From contig CAJUAF010000037.1 of assembly GCA_910584365.1 (NCBI GenBank), positions 1 through 8,672 on the forward strand: 8,672 nt of DNA, in the 5' to 3' direction. This DNA comes from an uncultured Muribaculaceae bacterium (GTDB lineage: Bacteria; Bacteroidota; Bacteroidia; Bacteroidales; Muribaculaceae). A program made the position numbers and the translations under genes. The notes beneath the pieces are model-generated. The model was not told the DNA's origin. It did not search any database and saw only the letters and a list, made by a program, of their open reading frames with translations. The number at the start of each line of letters is the position of its first letter. The stretch's first letter is position 1. Below, piece after piece: positions 1 through 7,928 of this stretch.

Positions 1-60
1 TTTGAATTCTATATGGTCTTCGCGTTCTCTAAGAACTGCAAGCTGAGATATCTCTGTCAT
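1..60 (-). CDS. 5' end of a probable AlbA_2 (Schlafen-like) domain protein, cut by the window edge
   Basis: Only the first 20 codons are present, reading leftward from an ATG at 58-60. The peptide is MTEISQLAVLREREDHIEFK. A short helix followed by E-x-x-x-I-E-F-K resembles the start of AlbA_2 (Schlafen-type, 'divergent AAA-4') domains, which are nucleic-acid-binding modules found in many Bacteroidota proteins of accessory regions, often fused to a winged-helix or ATPase part. That assignment rests on one short motif and is an inference. The start is supported by a good Bacteroidota -7 box 15 nt upstream and by the lack of a Shine-Dalgarno sequence, which is usual for the phylum. It lies downstream of, and on the same strand as, the recombinase remnant, so it could be cargo of the same former mobile element, although it has its own promoter. 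Confidence 0.5.
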   Translation of the reverse strand, partial: MTEISQLAVLREREDHIEFK

Positions 61-75
61 GTCGATATTTTTTTG

Positions 76-83
76 CAAATATA
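76..83 (-). promoter_or_regulatory. Bacteroidota -7 promoter element for the left-edge gene
   Basis: Read on the minus strand, this is TATATTTG, an exact match to the Bacteroidota sigma-ABfr -7 consensus TAnnTTTG. It ends 15 nt before the ATG at 58-60, so the transcript would have a very short A-rich leader. A TTTG lies 14 nt further upstream, which is closer than the usual -33 spacing, so the -33 box is not convincing. The match supports independent transcription of the left-edge gene rather than read-through from the recombinase remnant. Confidence 0.6.
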
Positions 84-180
84 ATCGAAATTTCTCAAAG
101 GGCGAAATCGGCAGGCTAGAACTGCCACCAATTCATTAAAACAATCTTTTTAAGCTATTAGTCAGAGGGCTATAAATACA

Positions 181-1287
181 TTATTTGTTGATTGCGGAAA
201 TTACAGCCATGATTTGTTCCGGAGGCATACCTTTCAGTAACTCGACTGCCTGTTGAACTCGTTCTTCATCTGTCAGGCCATCAGTACTGACCTTCTTCTT
301 TTTGAATAGAGAGCGGAGTGTGTTGTCAGTCTTCGTAGTGTCAAAGCTACCCATAGAACGCTCGGTCGTGGCGAGATTGCTATGACCGAGGATGTTTTTT
401 ATAGCTGAACTTTCTGCACCAGCTTCTTGTGCAATATGAGCGAAAGCATGACAACTGATATGCATTGTAAGATTCGTTGTGATTTCAGCTTTTTCCGCAA
501 TCTTTTTCATATATTTATTGATCAGGGCGTTCTTGGATGAAATCTGCTGATATAGCTGATGGCGCAGTTCCGGCTTCATCCTATCCTTATCTGCTTGAGT
601 AATAAATTTCGCATACTCAGCGCCATTATCAAGCAATGGGAATATATAATCATCCGGGGTGACATCCTCGTTATGATAATGGCCGAGGATTTCAATGGCC
701 TGTTCAACGAGGACAAGGTCTCGGTCTTTGTGGTTCTTGCCCATCTGATAATGAAGACGCCCATTCTCGGTAATATTACGCCAACGGAGTTGAATCAAGT
801 CGGCTGCGCGGATTCCGGCACAATAGTAGCTGAACAGGAAATAATTCTTGCAGTGCCATATCAACGAGCCCTCCTCCAGTTCAAGCGCAATGATGCGCTC
901 CATTTCGGTGTCGCTCAGTTTTTCCTTAGGTGTCTTTACGCCTTTGTATTTGAACACAAGGAACGGATCCTTCGAAGCCTCCATAATGCCGACCTCGATT
1001 GCGCGATGCACAAGAGTGCGCAGAATGTTGAACTGCACTTCGATTGTATTTGGATGCAACAGTTTTCCTGGCTCGCGCTCGTTCTCCCATTTATGAAGGA
1101 AATTGTCAAAGCGGGTCAGCAAATCTACAGTCAGGTCATCAATGGTTATATCTGCCATACGGCGTTTCTTGCGGAACGCGTCAAGTTTGTTGATAAGGCC
1201 ACAATACTTACGCCAGTTTCGCCAGCCGCCATTGTCATATATCATCTGCGCCCGCTCACGGGCAAAAGTCAAGAAAGAGGGCGACAC
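181..1287 (-). CDS. Tyrosine recombinase (integrase), N-terminally truncated and lacking catalytic residues; probable pseudogene
   Basis: The 368-residue frame belongs to the Bacteroidetes phage-integrase family, which integrates or excises mobile elements through a covalent tyrosine-DNA intermediate. A SAM-like core-binding domain spans about residues 5-110 and the catalytic domain about 120-330. Visible catalytic positions are Arg160 (in CAGIRAADL), Lys184 and the GHS-box His302. Two essential positions are altered: HxxR reads H-I-S-C (Cys279, TGT at 451-453), and the nucleophile in the usual E-R-Y-M-G-S-F reads E-R-S-M (Ser311, TCT at 355-357). Each is one base from the expected codon. Strand transfer should be impossible. 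The arm-binding N-terminal domain, usually some 60-100 residues more, is missing. The frame opens only five codons above the GTG, at a TAG at 1306-1308, and the break falls inside a palindrome. The GTG start is therefore only formal. G+C looks lower than in the protease gene. Family assignment is sure; loss of function is a strong inference. Confidence 0.85.
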   Translation of the reverse strand: MSPSFLTFARERAQMIYDNGGWRNWRKYCGLINKLDAFRKKRRMADITIDDLTVDLLTRFDNFLHKWENEREPGKLLHPNTIEVQFNILRTLVHRAIEVGIMEASKDPFLVFKYKGVKTPKEKLSDTEMERIIALELEEGSLIWHCKNYFLFSYYCAGIRAADLIQLRWRNITENGRLHYQMGKNHKDRDLVLVEQAIEILGHYHNEDVTPDDYIFPLLDNGAEYAKFITQADKDRMKPELRHQLYQQISSKNALINKYMKKIAEKAEITTNLTMHISCHAFAHIAQEAGAESSAIKNILGHSNLATTERSMGSFDTTKTDNTLRSLFKKKKVSTDGLTDEERVQQAVELLKGMPPEQIMAVISAINK

Positions 1288-1359
1288 ATATTCTGCATCC
1301 AGACACTACTGTCCACTAAAATGGACGGTAGTGAAAGCGTATGCATCTTGATGTCGCCC
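1279..1359. repeat. 81-bp imperfect palindrome at the junction of two truncated recombinases
   Basis: The centre is a strong hairpin: CACTACTGTCCA (1304-1315) pairs with TGGACGGTAGTG (1322-1333) over 12 bp with one mismatch around a 6-nt loop. Outside it the arms stay related: TGCAT (1294-1298) pairs with ATGCA (1341-1345), and GGGCGACA (1279-1286) pairs with TGTCGCCC (1352-1359), all on nearly the same symmetry axis. The left outer arm is the first codons of the minus-strand recombinase. The right outer arm is the first recognisable codons of the plus-strand fragment. Both recombinase homologies therefore stop in this element, in head-to-head orientation. It could be fused terminal inverted repeats of an insertion sequence, a recombinase crossover site, or an inversion scar. 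I do not recognise the element. Confidence 0.75.
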
Positions 1360-1523
1360 GTCACAGCTGGGCCTCCGCCGCCAAAACCAAGGGAATACCA
1401 GTCTCGGTAATATCCGAAGGGATGGGCCATGACAGCGAAGCGACCACTCAAATCTATCTCGCCAGCCTCGACACCTCCGTCGTTGACCGGGCCAACAGTC
1501 TGATTCTAAAATCCCTCCGGTAG
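1341..1523 (+). pseudogene. C-terminal fragment of a second tyrosine recombinase
   Basis: This 60-codon frame matches the C-terminal end of a tyrosine recombinase of a different subtype from its neighbour. It shows the box II motif VARHSW (Arg7), the G-M-G-H motif (His30) and the nucleophile motif TTQIYLAS (Tyr39), followed by the usual terminal helix ending LILKSLR. Arg and Tyr are preserved, unlike in the adjacent gene. The core-binding domain and the first half of the catalytic domain are absent. A TGA lies at 1332-1334, and recognisable homology begins only around 1353, inside the palindrome. The ATG at 1341 is thus probably not a true start. Relatives in Bacteroidales act as site-specific invertases or element integrases, but this fragment cannot work alone. 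Whether it is translated is unknown. Confidence 0.8.
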
Positions 1524-1613
1524 AGCGCCTCCCTATCAATCCATCCATCCTTCTTGAACATCCGGTCACAGTAAATAATCACCACTACCACTCTCCTGCG
1601 TCCTCTCCTGTGG

Positions 1614-1634
1614 CTGCTTCTGTTCAAGAAGCAG
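1614..1634. other. Small hairpin in the gap after the recombinase fragment
   Basis: CTGCTTCT (1614-1621) and AGAAGCAG (1627-1634) form a perfect 8-bp stem with a 5-nt loop. No T-run follows on either strand, so it is not a convincing intrinsic terminator. A related segment (CTTCTTGAAC, about 1550-1559) repeats part of it in inverted orientation. The rest of the 1524-1699 stretch shows no gene that I can support. Confidence 0.35.
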
Positions 1635-1699
1635 TGTAACCGGGACTGTTACTGCGATATGTACTGATACAGCCCCGGCCGGAACGTCCACTTACAACA

Positions 1700-1738
1700 A
1701 AGCGGAGTGTCAGACTTTAGGAAGCTGACACTCCGCTT
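1700..1738 (-). terminator. Intrinsic terminator of the C10 protease gene
   Basis: AAGCGGAGTGTCAG (1700-1713) and CTGACACTCCGCTT (1725-1738) are a perfect 14-bp inverted repeat with an 11-nt loop. Read on the minus strand, the stem is followed by a U-rich tail (TTTGTTGT), and it lies about 50 nt past the stop codon of the protease at 1788. On the plus strand no T-run follows, so it should act mainly for minus-strand transcription. Confidence 0.85.
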
Positions 1739-1787
1739 GCTATACGGGGCGGAGGAGGCCGTATGCCTCACTCCGGAGAATATTGCA

Positions 1788-4700
1788 TCACAGTACTACT
1801 TTCTGGCCACGGAGGATATAGACGCCCGGAGCGAGGTCCTCGATTACGTTGCGGCCTCTGGAAAGCTCAATGGTCTTCACCAGCTGGCCGGCGATGCCGA
1901 ACAGATCAATCGTCATCTCGCGGTCGGAATAGATTACCAGGGCATCCCCTTCGCGGGAAGTCATGAATGACGGGGTTTCTTCGGCAGTCTCGATACCGGT
2001 AGGTGTCATATTGGTGACGTCGACATCGATGGGGAAATTCGAAATCTCCGTATCGGAAACGGCATAGACGGTGAAAGGTTTCAGGGTCACGTTGCTGACA
2101 ACCTCCTCCTCGGTATCGCTTTCCACACGGGACGAAACCGAAGAGCCGGCGGCGGCAAATGCGCTTCCGTCCTCGCGGAGCAGGTAGGTGCCGGCGGCGG
2201 TAAGGTCACGTTCAGCGAAGGTCGCCATCAGGGCATAATCCTCTCCCTCCACGCGGATTTCCTCCGGTGTCTGGGGAACCTCACATTTTCCGGCCACGAA
2301 ACGAACACGTGCTGTCCCCTCCTCCTGATAGAGACTGGCCAGGTAAGGTGTGTTGGCCTCGATACCCTTGTTGAGTTTCAGCGCACCGTCCGCAGCCAGG
2401 GAGGCGGTCATGTAGAGACCATACTGATTGCTTACGGAATTGCGCACATACTGGGTCAGCTCATTTCCGGCGGCATCGGTCACCTTCGAGGGGGTGAAGG
2501 GAAGAACCAGGGCCTTCCAGCCTCCGTCGCCGGTCTTGGACGAACCAAGCTCCATCTCCATCGCGATGGTGTTTCCTTCGGTGATATTGAACGAGTTGAC
2601 GGCCTGGAAATTCTTCCGGGGATCGATGACGATATTGCCCAGCGCCTCATAGACGCGGCCGGACTCGGAAGAGGCATCCTGGCGCACCTTCACGTAATTC
2701 ACACCGGCAATTCCGGGGGTAGTGACACCCTCGTCGAGATATACCACGCAGTTGGGATTGAGGCCGGCGAAAGCCTGGGAGTCATAGCCTTCAACTCGTG
2801 CGGCGCGGGGAGCGCGGCGCACACTTGCCGCCGGGGTACCCGGGCGGGCGGCCGTGAAGATGATGCTGGTCATCCCCTCACAACCATTGAAGGCGTTAGC
2901 GCCTACTCCGGTGATTCCCGAGAAGCTCAGGTTTCTGAGCGAGGAGCAACCCTGGAAAGCGTTGGCGCCGATAATATTGACACACTCGGGAACAACCACA
3001 TTAGTGAGGTTCACACACCCCTCGAACGTATTGGCCTCGATAGCGGAAGCCTCCGGAAGAATCACGGTTACCAGCGTCTCCTTGCCGGCCATGGCGCCTT
3101 CGGGAAGTGGTTCCTTCAGAGCCGACAGGTCAAGTTCCTCAAGAGCCGGGAGCTTTGCGATCAGTTCCTTGACAGCTTCAGGGGAAATCTCTCCGGTAAG
3201 AGTTATGCTGGTTACATCTACGGCTTCTTCCGGGTCGATGACGGCCACTTCATCAGGTGACAGCGTGGCCCCGTCAACAGGTACAGTAAAGACATCGACA
3301 ATTACGTCGCTGTCGGTCACACCGACAGTATAATAACCCTCGTCGTCAGCCTCAACAACGCTTTCGCCGACTTTGACCATCGGTCTTACCTGAGCAGCGT
3401 CGGCCTTATTGATTTCCACTTTGAAACGGGCGGAGGATTCTTCTCTCACACCGGTCAGTACGGGAGCAACAGGATCATAATAATTCAAATCCTCAAACTC
3501 GGTTGCGGCATCTCCGAGACTCTCATTATTGAGAATTTCCGGAGCAATCTTGATATTCTCCGATGCGCAGCGGAAGGTCACGTCATAGAGATAAACCACC
3601 TCGATATTATGGTTTCCGCTCTTGTCGGCGTGCTGGTTGGGATTGTAATACGTCAGAGTCAGAGAACCGTCTGATGCGATTTTATCATCGCTGAGCAGCT
3701 TACCGTTATCATATATCTTTACCTGACGGGAAGCATCGAACACATCTGCATCTGCCGGGCGATTAGTCGTAACCGCGCTCTTGGCGGCGACATATATCTT
3801 GCCGGCAAAATCAGCTGACTCAAGTGAGATATTGTCACCAAGGAAAGAAACCACCTGATTTATATTCACCGACTTATCGGACACAAAGCAGCGGTTGACC
3901 GGATAGTTGACACCATAAACGGGATATTCTCCGACGATATTGAAGCCGTTATACACCCAAAGGTTGCGCCAGTCATCCCCATTCCCAACAGGGCCATCAT
4001 GACGGGTTTTATAAGCCGAAAGATAATCAGGATTTACTACGACCGTAACTTTCTTGCAATCGTTAAGACCGAGAGTATTGCAATCAGGATTCTGATTGCC
4101 TACATGAGACGTGTTTATATGATGTACAATACTGCCAGATTTAGGCACACAGGGAACATACAGAGTAGTAAGCGACGTACAACCTATGAAACAATCTTTC
4201 TTGAGACCTCCTGCGTAATCCCAAAAACCGCTACCCACAAAATTATCAAGGTTCATGGGGAGTTCCAGTTCTTTGATTTTATCACACCCCTTTAAAGCAC
4301 TGGCACCGATTCTTCTGACCGAAGCGGGGAATTTCAAATCTTTCAGTTTGATGGAAGGCGTCCCGACGTATTTGTCAGAGCAGAAAGAGTTTGCCGGGAA
4401 TTCATTCGCGGGATATCCGCTCGGATTCGACCGGTCGGCTACGATATTGGCCCCTGACAGGTCGAGGGAGACGACGGTATTCCATGCCTGGGAAGTACGG
4501 AACAGATTGAAGTCTGTATAGTCGATATTACCCGTCACCACTACCTTCTGTCGGAGTGCGGCGATGCGCTCGTCCTGGAGTGTCTTGTTATTGGGATCCC
4601 ACAGACGTTCACCGGGCTGGAGATTAAAGACGGCGGCCTCCATCTGGTCGGGAGAAATCACCCTGATATCGAAATTCAGGTCTTCCTTGGCCACAAAGGA

Positions 4701-7700
4701 GTAATTGATGGATTTCACCTCTTTGGCGTAGGGGACACCGTTGACAAGCATCGTAATCACGTTGCCGGCCGATTTGGGAGTGATCTTGAAAGTAAGGTCG
4801 CGGCCGCGCACTGCGCTGGCTACCACGCCGGACAGGTTGGCCTGTTCCTCTATTCCCTCGGGGAAAGTGAAGTTATAGACGGGGGTGGCGTTGTTGAGAG
4901 CCGGAAGGGCGGCCACTACGTTGTCGTTGCTTCCGTAAACCAGTTTCCAGGTCTTTTTGTCAATCGAAGTAACAAGCCGGATAAGGTTACCTTCGCGGAC
5001 GGTAGCCTCCTTCACGCAGCAGGAAATATTCATCCTGAAACCTGTGCCGGGTTCGGCCGACCAGTTGCTGATCGGAGAGATGAATTCCTTGATACGGCCG
5101 TCGGCGGTGGTAAGCACAGCTGCCCAGAACGCTTTCGAAGGCGCGTCAAACGCATTCACACGGATTGTGAATGGCACTCCGGGCATCACGTTCACAACAT
5201 CCGTCAGCAGACCTACGCTGCCGGTGGCGTCCGTCAGCACCCAGGGAGATTCCAGCGGGCTGACAGCCATCGGTTCCACAAGGTCGAAATGGATGATGGT
5301 GTTGGCTGCAATCGTCGCGGTGTAATTCCCTTCGGCGTCGGGTTTGAGCAGGGTGGCATTGGCATATACATCCATGCGGTTGTCATCATCGGCGATATGC
5401 TCGGCCTTGAAAACAACTTTGGTTCCGGGAGCGTAACGGCCCGGTTCGGTATCACAGGTAAATTTGACATCCTTGTTCTCCATTACGGCGAAAGCGCAGT
5501 CCGTGGCAGTGGGGAACTGCTGTCCGTCCTGCCAGGGACAGGTGAACGTAACGTTGGCGTCTACATCCGGCTGGTTCCAATACTGGTTCTTCTGGTAAGT
5601 GCCGGCTGCGCCCATGTTCACACAGTGGACGGTTCGGTTCGAGGGTGTACCGCGGAACACACACCAGTTTACAAACGCCGGGGTGGGATTCAGTACCCAG
5701 ACATCCTTGAGATAGGAAGCTCCGTTGAACACATTGTATTCGTAGGTGCTTACAGCGGCGGGGATTACGATGCTCGTAATGCCGCAGGAGCGGAAACAGC
5801 CGTTGTTGAGACGATTGACGCTGGAGGGGAGAATCACCTCCTTGAGGCTCCAGAGATTACGGAAAGCCTCGCGGGGAACGGCGTTAGCCTGATTCGTCCC
5901 GTTGGCGGCGATCGTCGCTCCCGAGAGGTCGAGGCGGGTGAGCCTCATGCTGCTCTTCATGAACGCGAAGTCGCGGGCGTCAATCGTTCCGAAAAGGGTG
6001 AGGTCCTTGATCGTACCCGCGTCGGCGCCCTGTATCAGAGTCTCGAGCGTTCCGGGCTGGCCCACCCAGAGGCTGCGCTTTTCCCTGACCTCGGATGCAG
6101 GCTGAACATACACGGATATCTCCATGTCTTCCAGCACGTTGCCGATGGTGTAGGTATAATCGGCCCCGGGAGTAATCAGATAGCCGTTACCCTTTACGGT
6201 CACGACATCGCTCTCGGGATTGGAGGGAACGACGCGGAAAGTATAGTTCCATCCCTTGATTACCTTGTCAGCACCGGTGAACGTAGCACCCTGAACTGAC
6301 GCGGGAGCGGTGACGGTAAAGTACTGCGGCACGGCACCACTGGCGGGAATCTCGTTGACGGTGATCAGCTCGCCGGCCATCGGAAGCCAGGTCTGCCCGT
6401 TGTCCGAGCTGGTGGCCATACGGATCATATCCCCTTCGGCCACAGCCGTTCCCTCGGGAAGACGGCAGGTGTATGCCACCGTGGCGGAGGGATAAATCGC
6501 CATACCGGCGAGAGTCATTCCGTTAATCTTGCTCAGGACACACTTGAAAACTCCGGCACCGTCGAAAAGAGCAACGGCGATTTTGCCGGAGAACTTGTCG
6601 TAGCTGAGGTTCTTGATGTTACCCACGCGCACCGTGAAATCCTTCCCGGCCGCGAGGTCCCCGGAAAGGTCGGAACTCATGCCGGGCTGCCGTCCGTCGG
6701 CGGTGATATGAAGCGGCGACCAGGCGGAGTTGGAGCCGTCGCCGGGCTTGATGTTATAGATGATGGTGGTAAGGTTGTTGAAGCTGTGTGACTGGCTGAC
6801 CGTAGGATTGAGGGCCGTGCTGGCATACCAGCCTCCGTTATTGTTGCCGTCAGCTCCGCCCCAGCCCCAGTTCACGTGTATCATCCTTGTGAGGGGATCA
6901 TAACCGTCCACGACGAAGGCATGGCCGGCGGTGACATCCTGGCCGCAGTACAGCACGGGGCGTCCTCCGCGGATTTCATTCTCCACCAGCAGGTCGAACT
7001 CGGCCTGGGTCGGAGTCTCCGAACGCTTCTTGTAGGAAACGCCCGGGTCATAGCCGAAGTAATTGATGAGAGCAGCGGGCACTTTCACCTCGTATGCGCT
7101 CGAGCCGGAATAGCCGAACTGAGTGCCGATACTTGCGGCCGTATGGTAGATAAGCGTCGAGACGGCTTCGGCCTCCGCGTCGGAGTAGCCCGAGCGGTAG
7201 TTGTCCATTCTCATGTTGTCCCAGTCGTAGGCCACGTCGAAGCTGACGCCGTTGTAGCTTCCCGTGCCATGTTCGGGAAACTTATGGTATTTCATGATCA
7301 TGGCCATGGCGGTTCCGACACAACCGGTGAGCGCGTTGCCCGGGATATGCCTGTTGAAGGGAGCTTCCTGGCGCCACTGGGGAGTTGCCAGCAGGATTTG
7401 CCCGTTGCTCCGCGCTGCGCTGCGCACCATCAGGCGACGCTCGGCCAGGGGGACAGGCTTCTGAAGTGAAGGAGCTGCCTTGATTTCGCTTTCGAGTCCA
7501 TGCATCATCCAGCTCATTGCCGGCGGCATAGTGGTCGCGTTGTAACGGCCTTCAAGAGAATAACCCAGCACCGGAGTGGCGCAGTCATCCGCCGAGATGA
7601 TGATGTAACCCAGCCCCTCATGAGCGTTGAAGACATAATAGAGGGGATGCGATGCCGTCCCGCAGATATAGGCGAGGTCGAGGGCATCAGTCGAAGCCAA

Positions 7701-7838
7701 TCTGTCCAGATTGCTTGCGCTGAAGAAATCTGCAGCCAGTTGCTTGGCGTTGTCAACCGACACCACTTCGGCATTGGCCACCGTGGCCGCACACGCAAGC
7801 AGAGGGAAAATCAGCTTTTTAGTGAAATTAATTAACAT
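1788..7838 (-). CDS. Secreted C10 (streptopain-like) cysteine protease with duplicated LRR modules and C-terminal sorting-like domain
   Basis: The product has 2016 residues and is read leftward. Residues 1-23 are a signal peptide (basic TKK, hydrophobic core, ANA cleavage site). Residues 24-150 resemble the C10 propeptide/Spi inhibitor (I69). The peptidase C10 domain covers about 151-365: nucleophile Cys173 in TGCVGTAMAM, His306 in AGHAFVVDGY, and the HVNWGWGG motif at 321-328. The active site looks complete. Two tandem ~485-residue units follow (about 374-858 and 859-1330), each with beta-sandwich segments and a BspA-like LRR block (about 627-714 and 1117-1234). A third LRR block is at about 1543-1668. 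An Arg-rich linker, a beta-rich module (about 1728-1945) and a 70-residue tail ending DLAPGVYILRG, like type IX (Por) sorting domains, complete it. The expected role is a secreted or surface protease; substrates and targets cannot be read from sequence. The C10 family is best known from SpeB and from Bacteroides proteases. The gene is monocistronic, with its own promoter and terminator. The ATG at 7836-7838 gives the signal peptide directly. At about 2000 residues it is far longer than a typical C10 protease (about 400-900). Confidence 0.95.
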   Translation of the reverse strand: MLINFTKKLIFPLLACAATVANAEVVSVDNAKQLAADFFSASNLDRLASTDALDLAYICGTASHPLYYVFNAHEGLGYIIISADDCATPVLGYSLEGRYNATTMPPAMSWMMHGLESEIKAAPSLQKPVPLAERRLMVRSAARSNGQILLATPQWRQEAPFNRHIPGNALTGCVGTAMAMIMKYHKFPEHGTGSYNGVSFDVAYDWDNMRMDNYRSGYSDAEAEAVSTLIYHTAASIGTQFGYSGSSAYEVKVPAALINYFGYDPGVSYKKRSETPTQAEFDLLVENEIRGGRPVLYCGQDVTAGHAFVVDGYDPLTRMIHVNWGWGGADGNNNGGWYASTALNPTVSQSHSFNNLTTIIYNIKPGDGSNSAWSPLHITADGRQPGMSSDLSGDLAAGKDFTVRVGNIKNLSYDKFSGKIAVALFDGAGVFKCVLSKINGMTLAGMAIYPSATVAYTCRLPEGTAVAEGDMIRMATSSDNGQTWLPMAGELITVNEIPASGAVPQYFTVTAPASVQGATFTGADKVIKGWNYTFRVVPSNPESDVVTVKGNGYLITPGADYTYTIGNVLEDMEISVYVQPASEVREKRSLWVGQPGTLETLIQGADAGTIKDLTLFGTIDARDFAFMKSSMRLTRLDLSGATIAANGTNQANAVPREAFRNLWSLKEVILPSSVNRLNNGCFRSCGITSIVIPAAVSTYEYNVFNGASYLKDVWVLNPTPAFVNWCVFRGTPSNRTVHCVNMGAAGTYQKNQYWNQPDVDANVTFTCPWQDGQQFPTATDCAFAVMENKDVKFTCDTEPGRYAPGTKVVFKAEHIADDDNRMDVYANATLLKPDAEGNYTATIAANTIIHFDLVEPMAVSPLESPWVLTDATGSVGLLTDVVNVMPGVPFTIRVNAFDAPSKAFWAAVLTTADGRIKEFISPISNWSAEPGTGFRMNISCCVKEATVREGNLIRLVTSIDKKTWKLVYGSNDNVVAALPALNNATPVYNFTFPEGIEEQANLSGVVASAVRGRDLTFKITPKSAGNVITMLVNGVPYAKEVKSINYSFVAKEDLNFDIRVISPDQMEAAVFNLQPGERLWDPNNKTLQDERIAALRQKVVVTGNIDYTDFNLFRTSQAWNTVVSLDLSGANIVADRSNPSGYPANEFPANSFCSDKYVGTPSIKLKDLKFPASVRRIGASALKGCDKIKELELPMNLDNFVGSGFWDYAGGLKKDCFIGCTSLTTLYVPCVPKSGSIVHHINTSHVGNQNPDCNTLGLNDCKKVTVVVNPDYLSAYKTRHDGPVGNGDDWRNLWVYNGFNIVGEYPVYGVNYPVNRCFVSDKSVNINQVVSFLGDNISLESADFAGKIYVAAKSAVTTNRPADADVFDASRQVKIYDNGKLLSDDKIASDGSLTLTYYNPNQHADKSGNHNIEVVYLYDVTFRCASENIKIAPEILNNESLGDAATEFEDLNYYDPVAPVLTGVREESSARFKVEINKADAAQVRPMVKVGESVVEADDEGYYTVGVTDSDVIVDVFTVPVDGATLSPDEVAVIDPEEAVDVTSITLTGEISPEAVKELIAKLPALEELDLSALKEPLPEGAMAGKETLVTVILPEASAIEANTFEGCVNLTNVVVPECVNIIGANAFQGCSSLRNLSFSGITGVGANAFNGCEGMTSIIFTAARPGTPAASVRRAPRAARVEGYDSQAFAGLNPNCVVYLDEGVTTPGIAGVNYVKVRQDASSESGRVYEALGNIVIDPRKNFQAVNSFNITEGNTIAMEMELGSSKTGDGGWKALVLPFTPSKVTDAAGNELTQYVRNSVSNQYGLYMTASLAADGALKLNKGIEANTPYLASLYQEEGTARVRFVAGKCEVPQTPEEIRVEGEDYALMATFAERDLTAAGTYLLREDGSAFAAAGSSVSSRVESDTEEEVVSNVTLKPFTVYAVSDTEISNFPIDVDVTNMTPTGIETAEETPSFMTSREGDALVIYSDREMTIDLFGIAGQLVKTIELSRGRNVIEDLAPGVYILRGQKVVL

Positions 7839-7928
7839 AATTCTTGTGTTAATTTTCGCTGTTGATTTACTTAAAATATATTGATACTTATGATAATCCC
7901 GGATACTCTGTTATCCCGAAAATAGAAT

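Noticed and set aside
110..126. Small hairpin GGCAG/CTGCC between the recombinase and the left-edge gene, considered as a terminator
   Set aside because: The stem is only 5 bp and no T-run follows on either strand, so chance is a sufficient explanation.
559..1410. A 283-codon plus-strand open frame across the truncated recombinase and the palindrome
   Set aside because: It is antisense to a sure recombinase and, past the palindrome, out of frame with the second recombinase fragment. The translation shows no family pattern.
5289..6299. A 336-codon plus-strand open frame opposite the protease
   Set aside because: It lies entirely antisense to the protease, whose domains are clearly recognisable. 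The frame shows no family motif and no promoter; long antisense frames are expected opposite GC-rich coding DNA.
6876..7469. A 197-codon plus-strand open frame opposite the C10 catalytic domain
   Set aside because: It is a shadow of the catalytic domain, with no recognisable domain or start signals.
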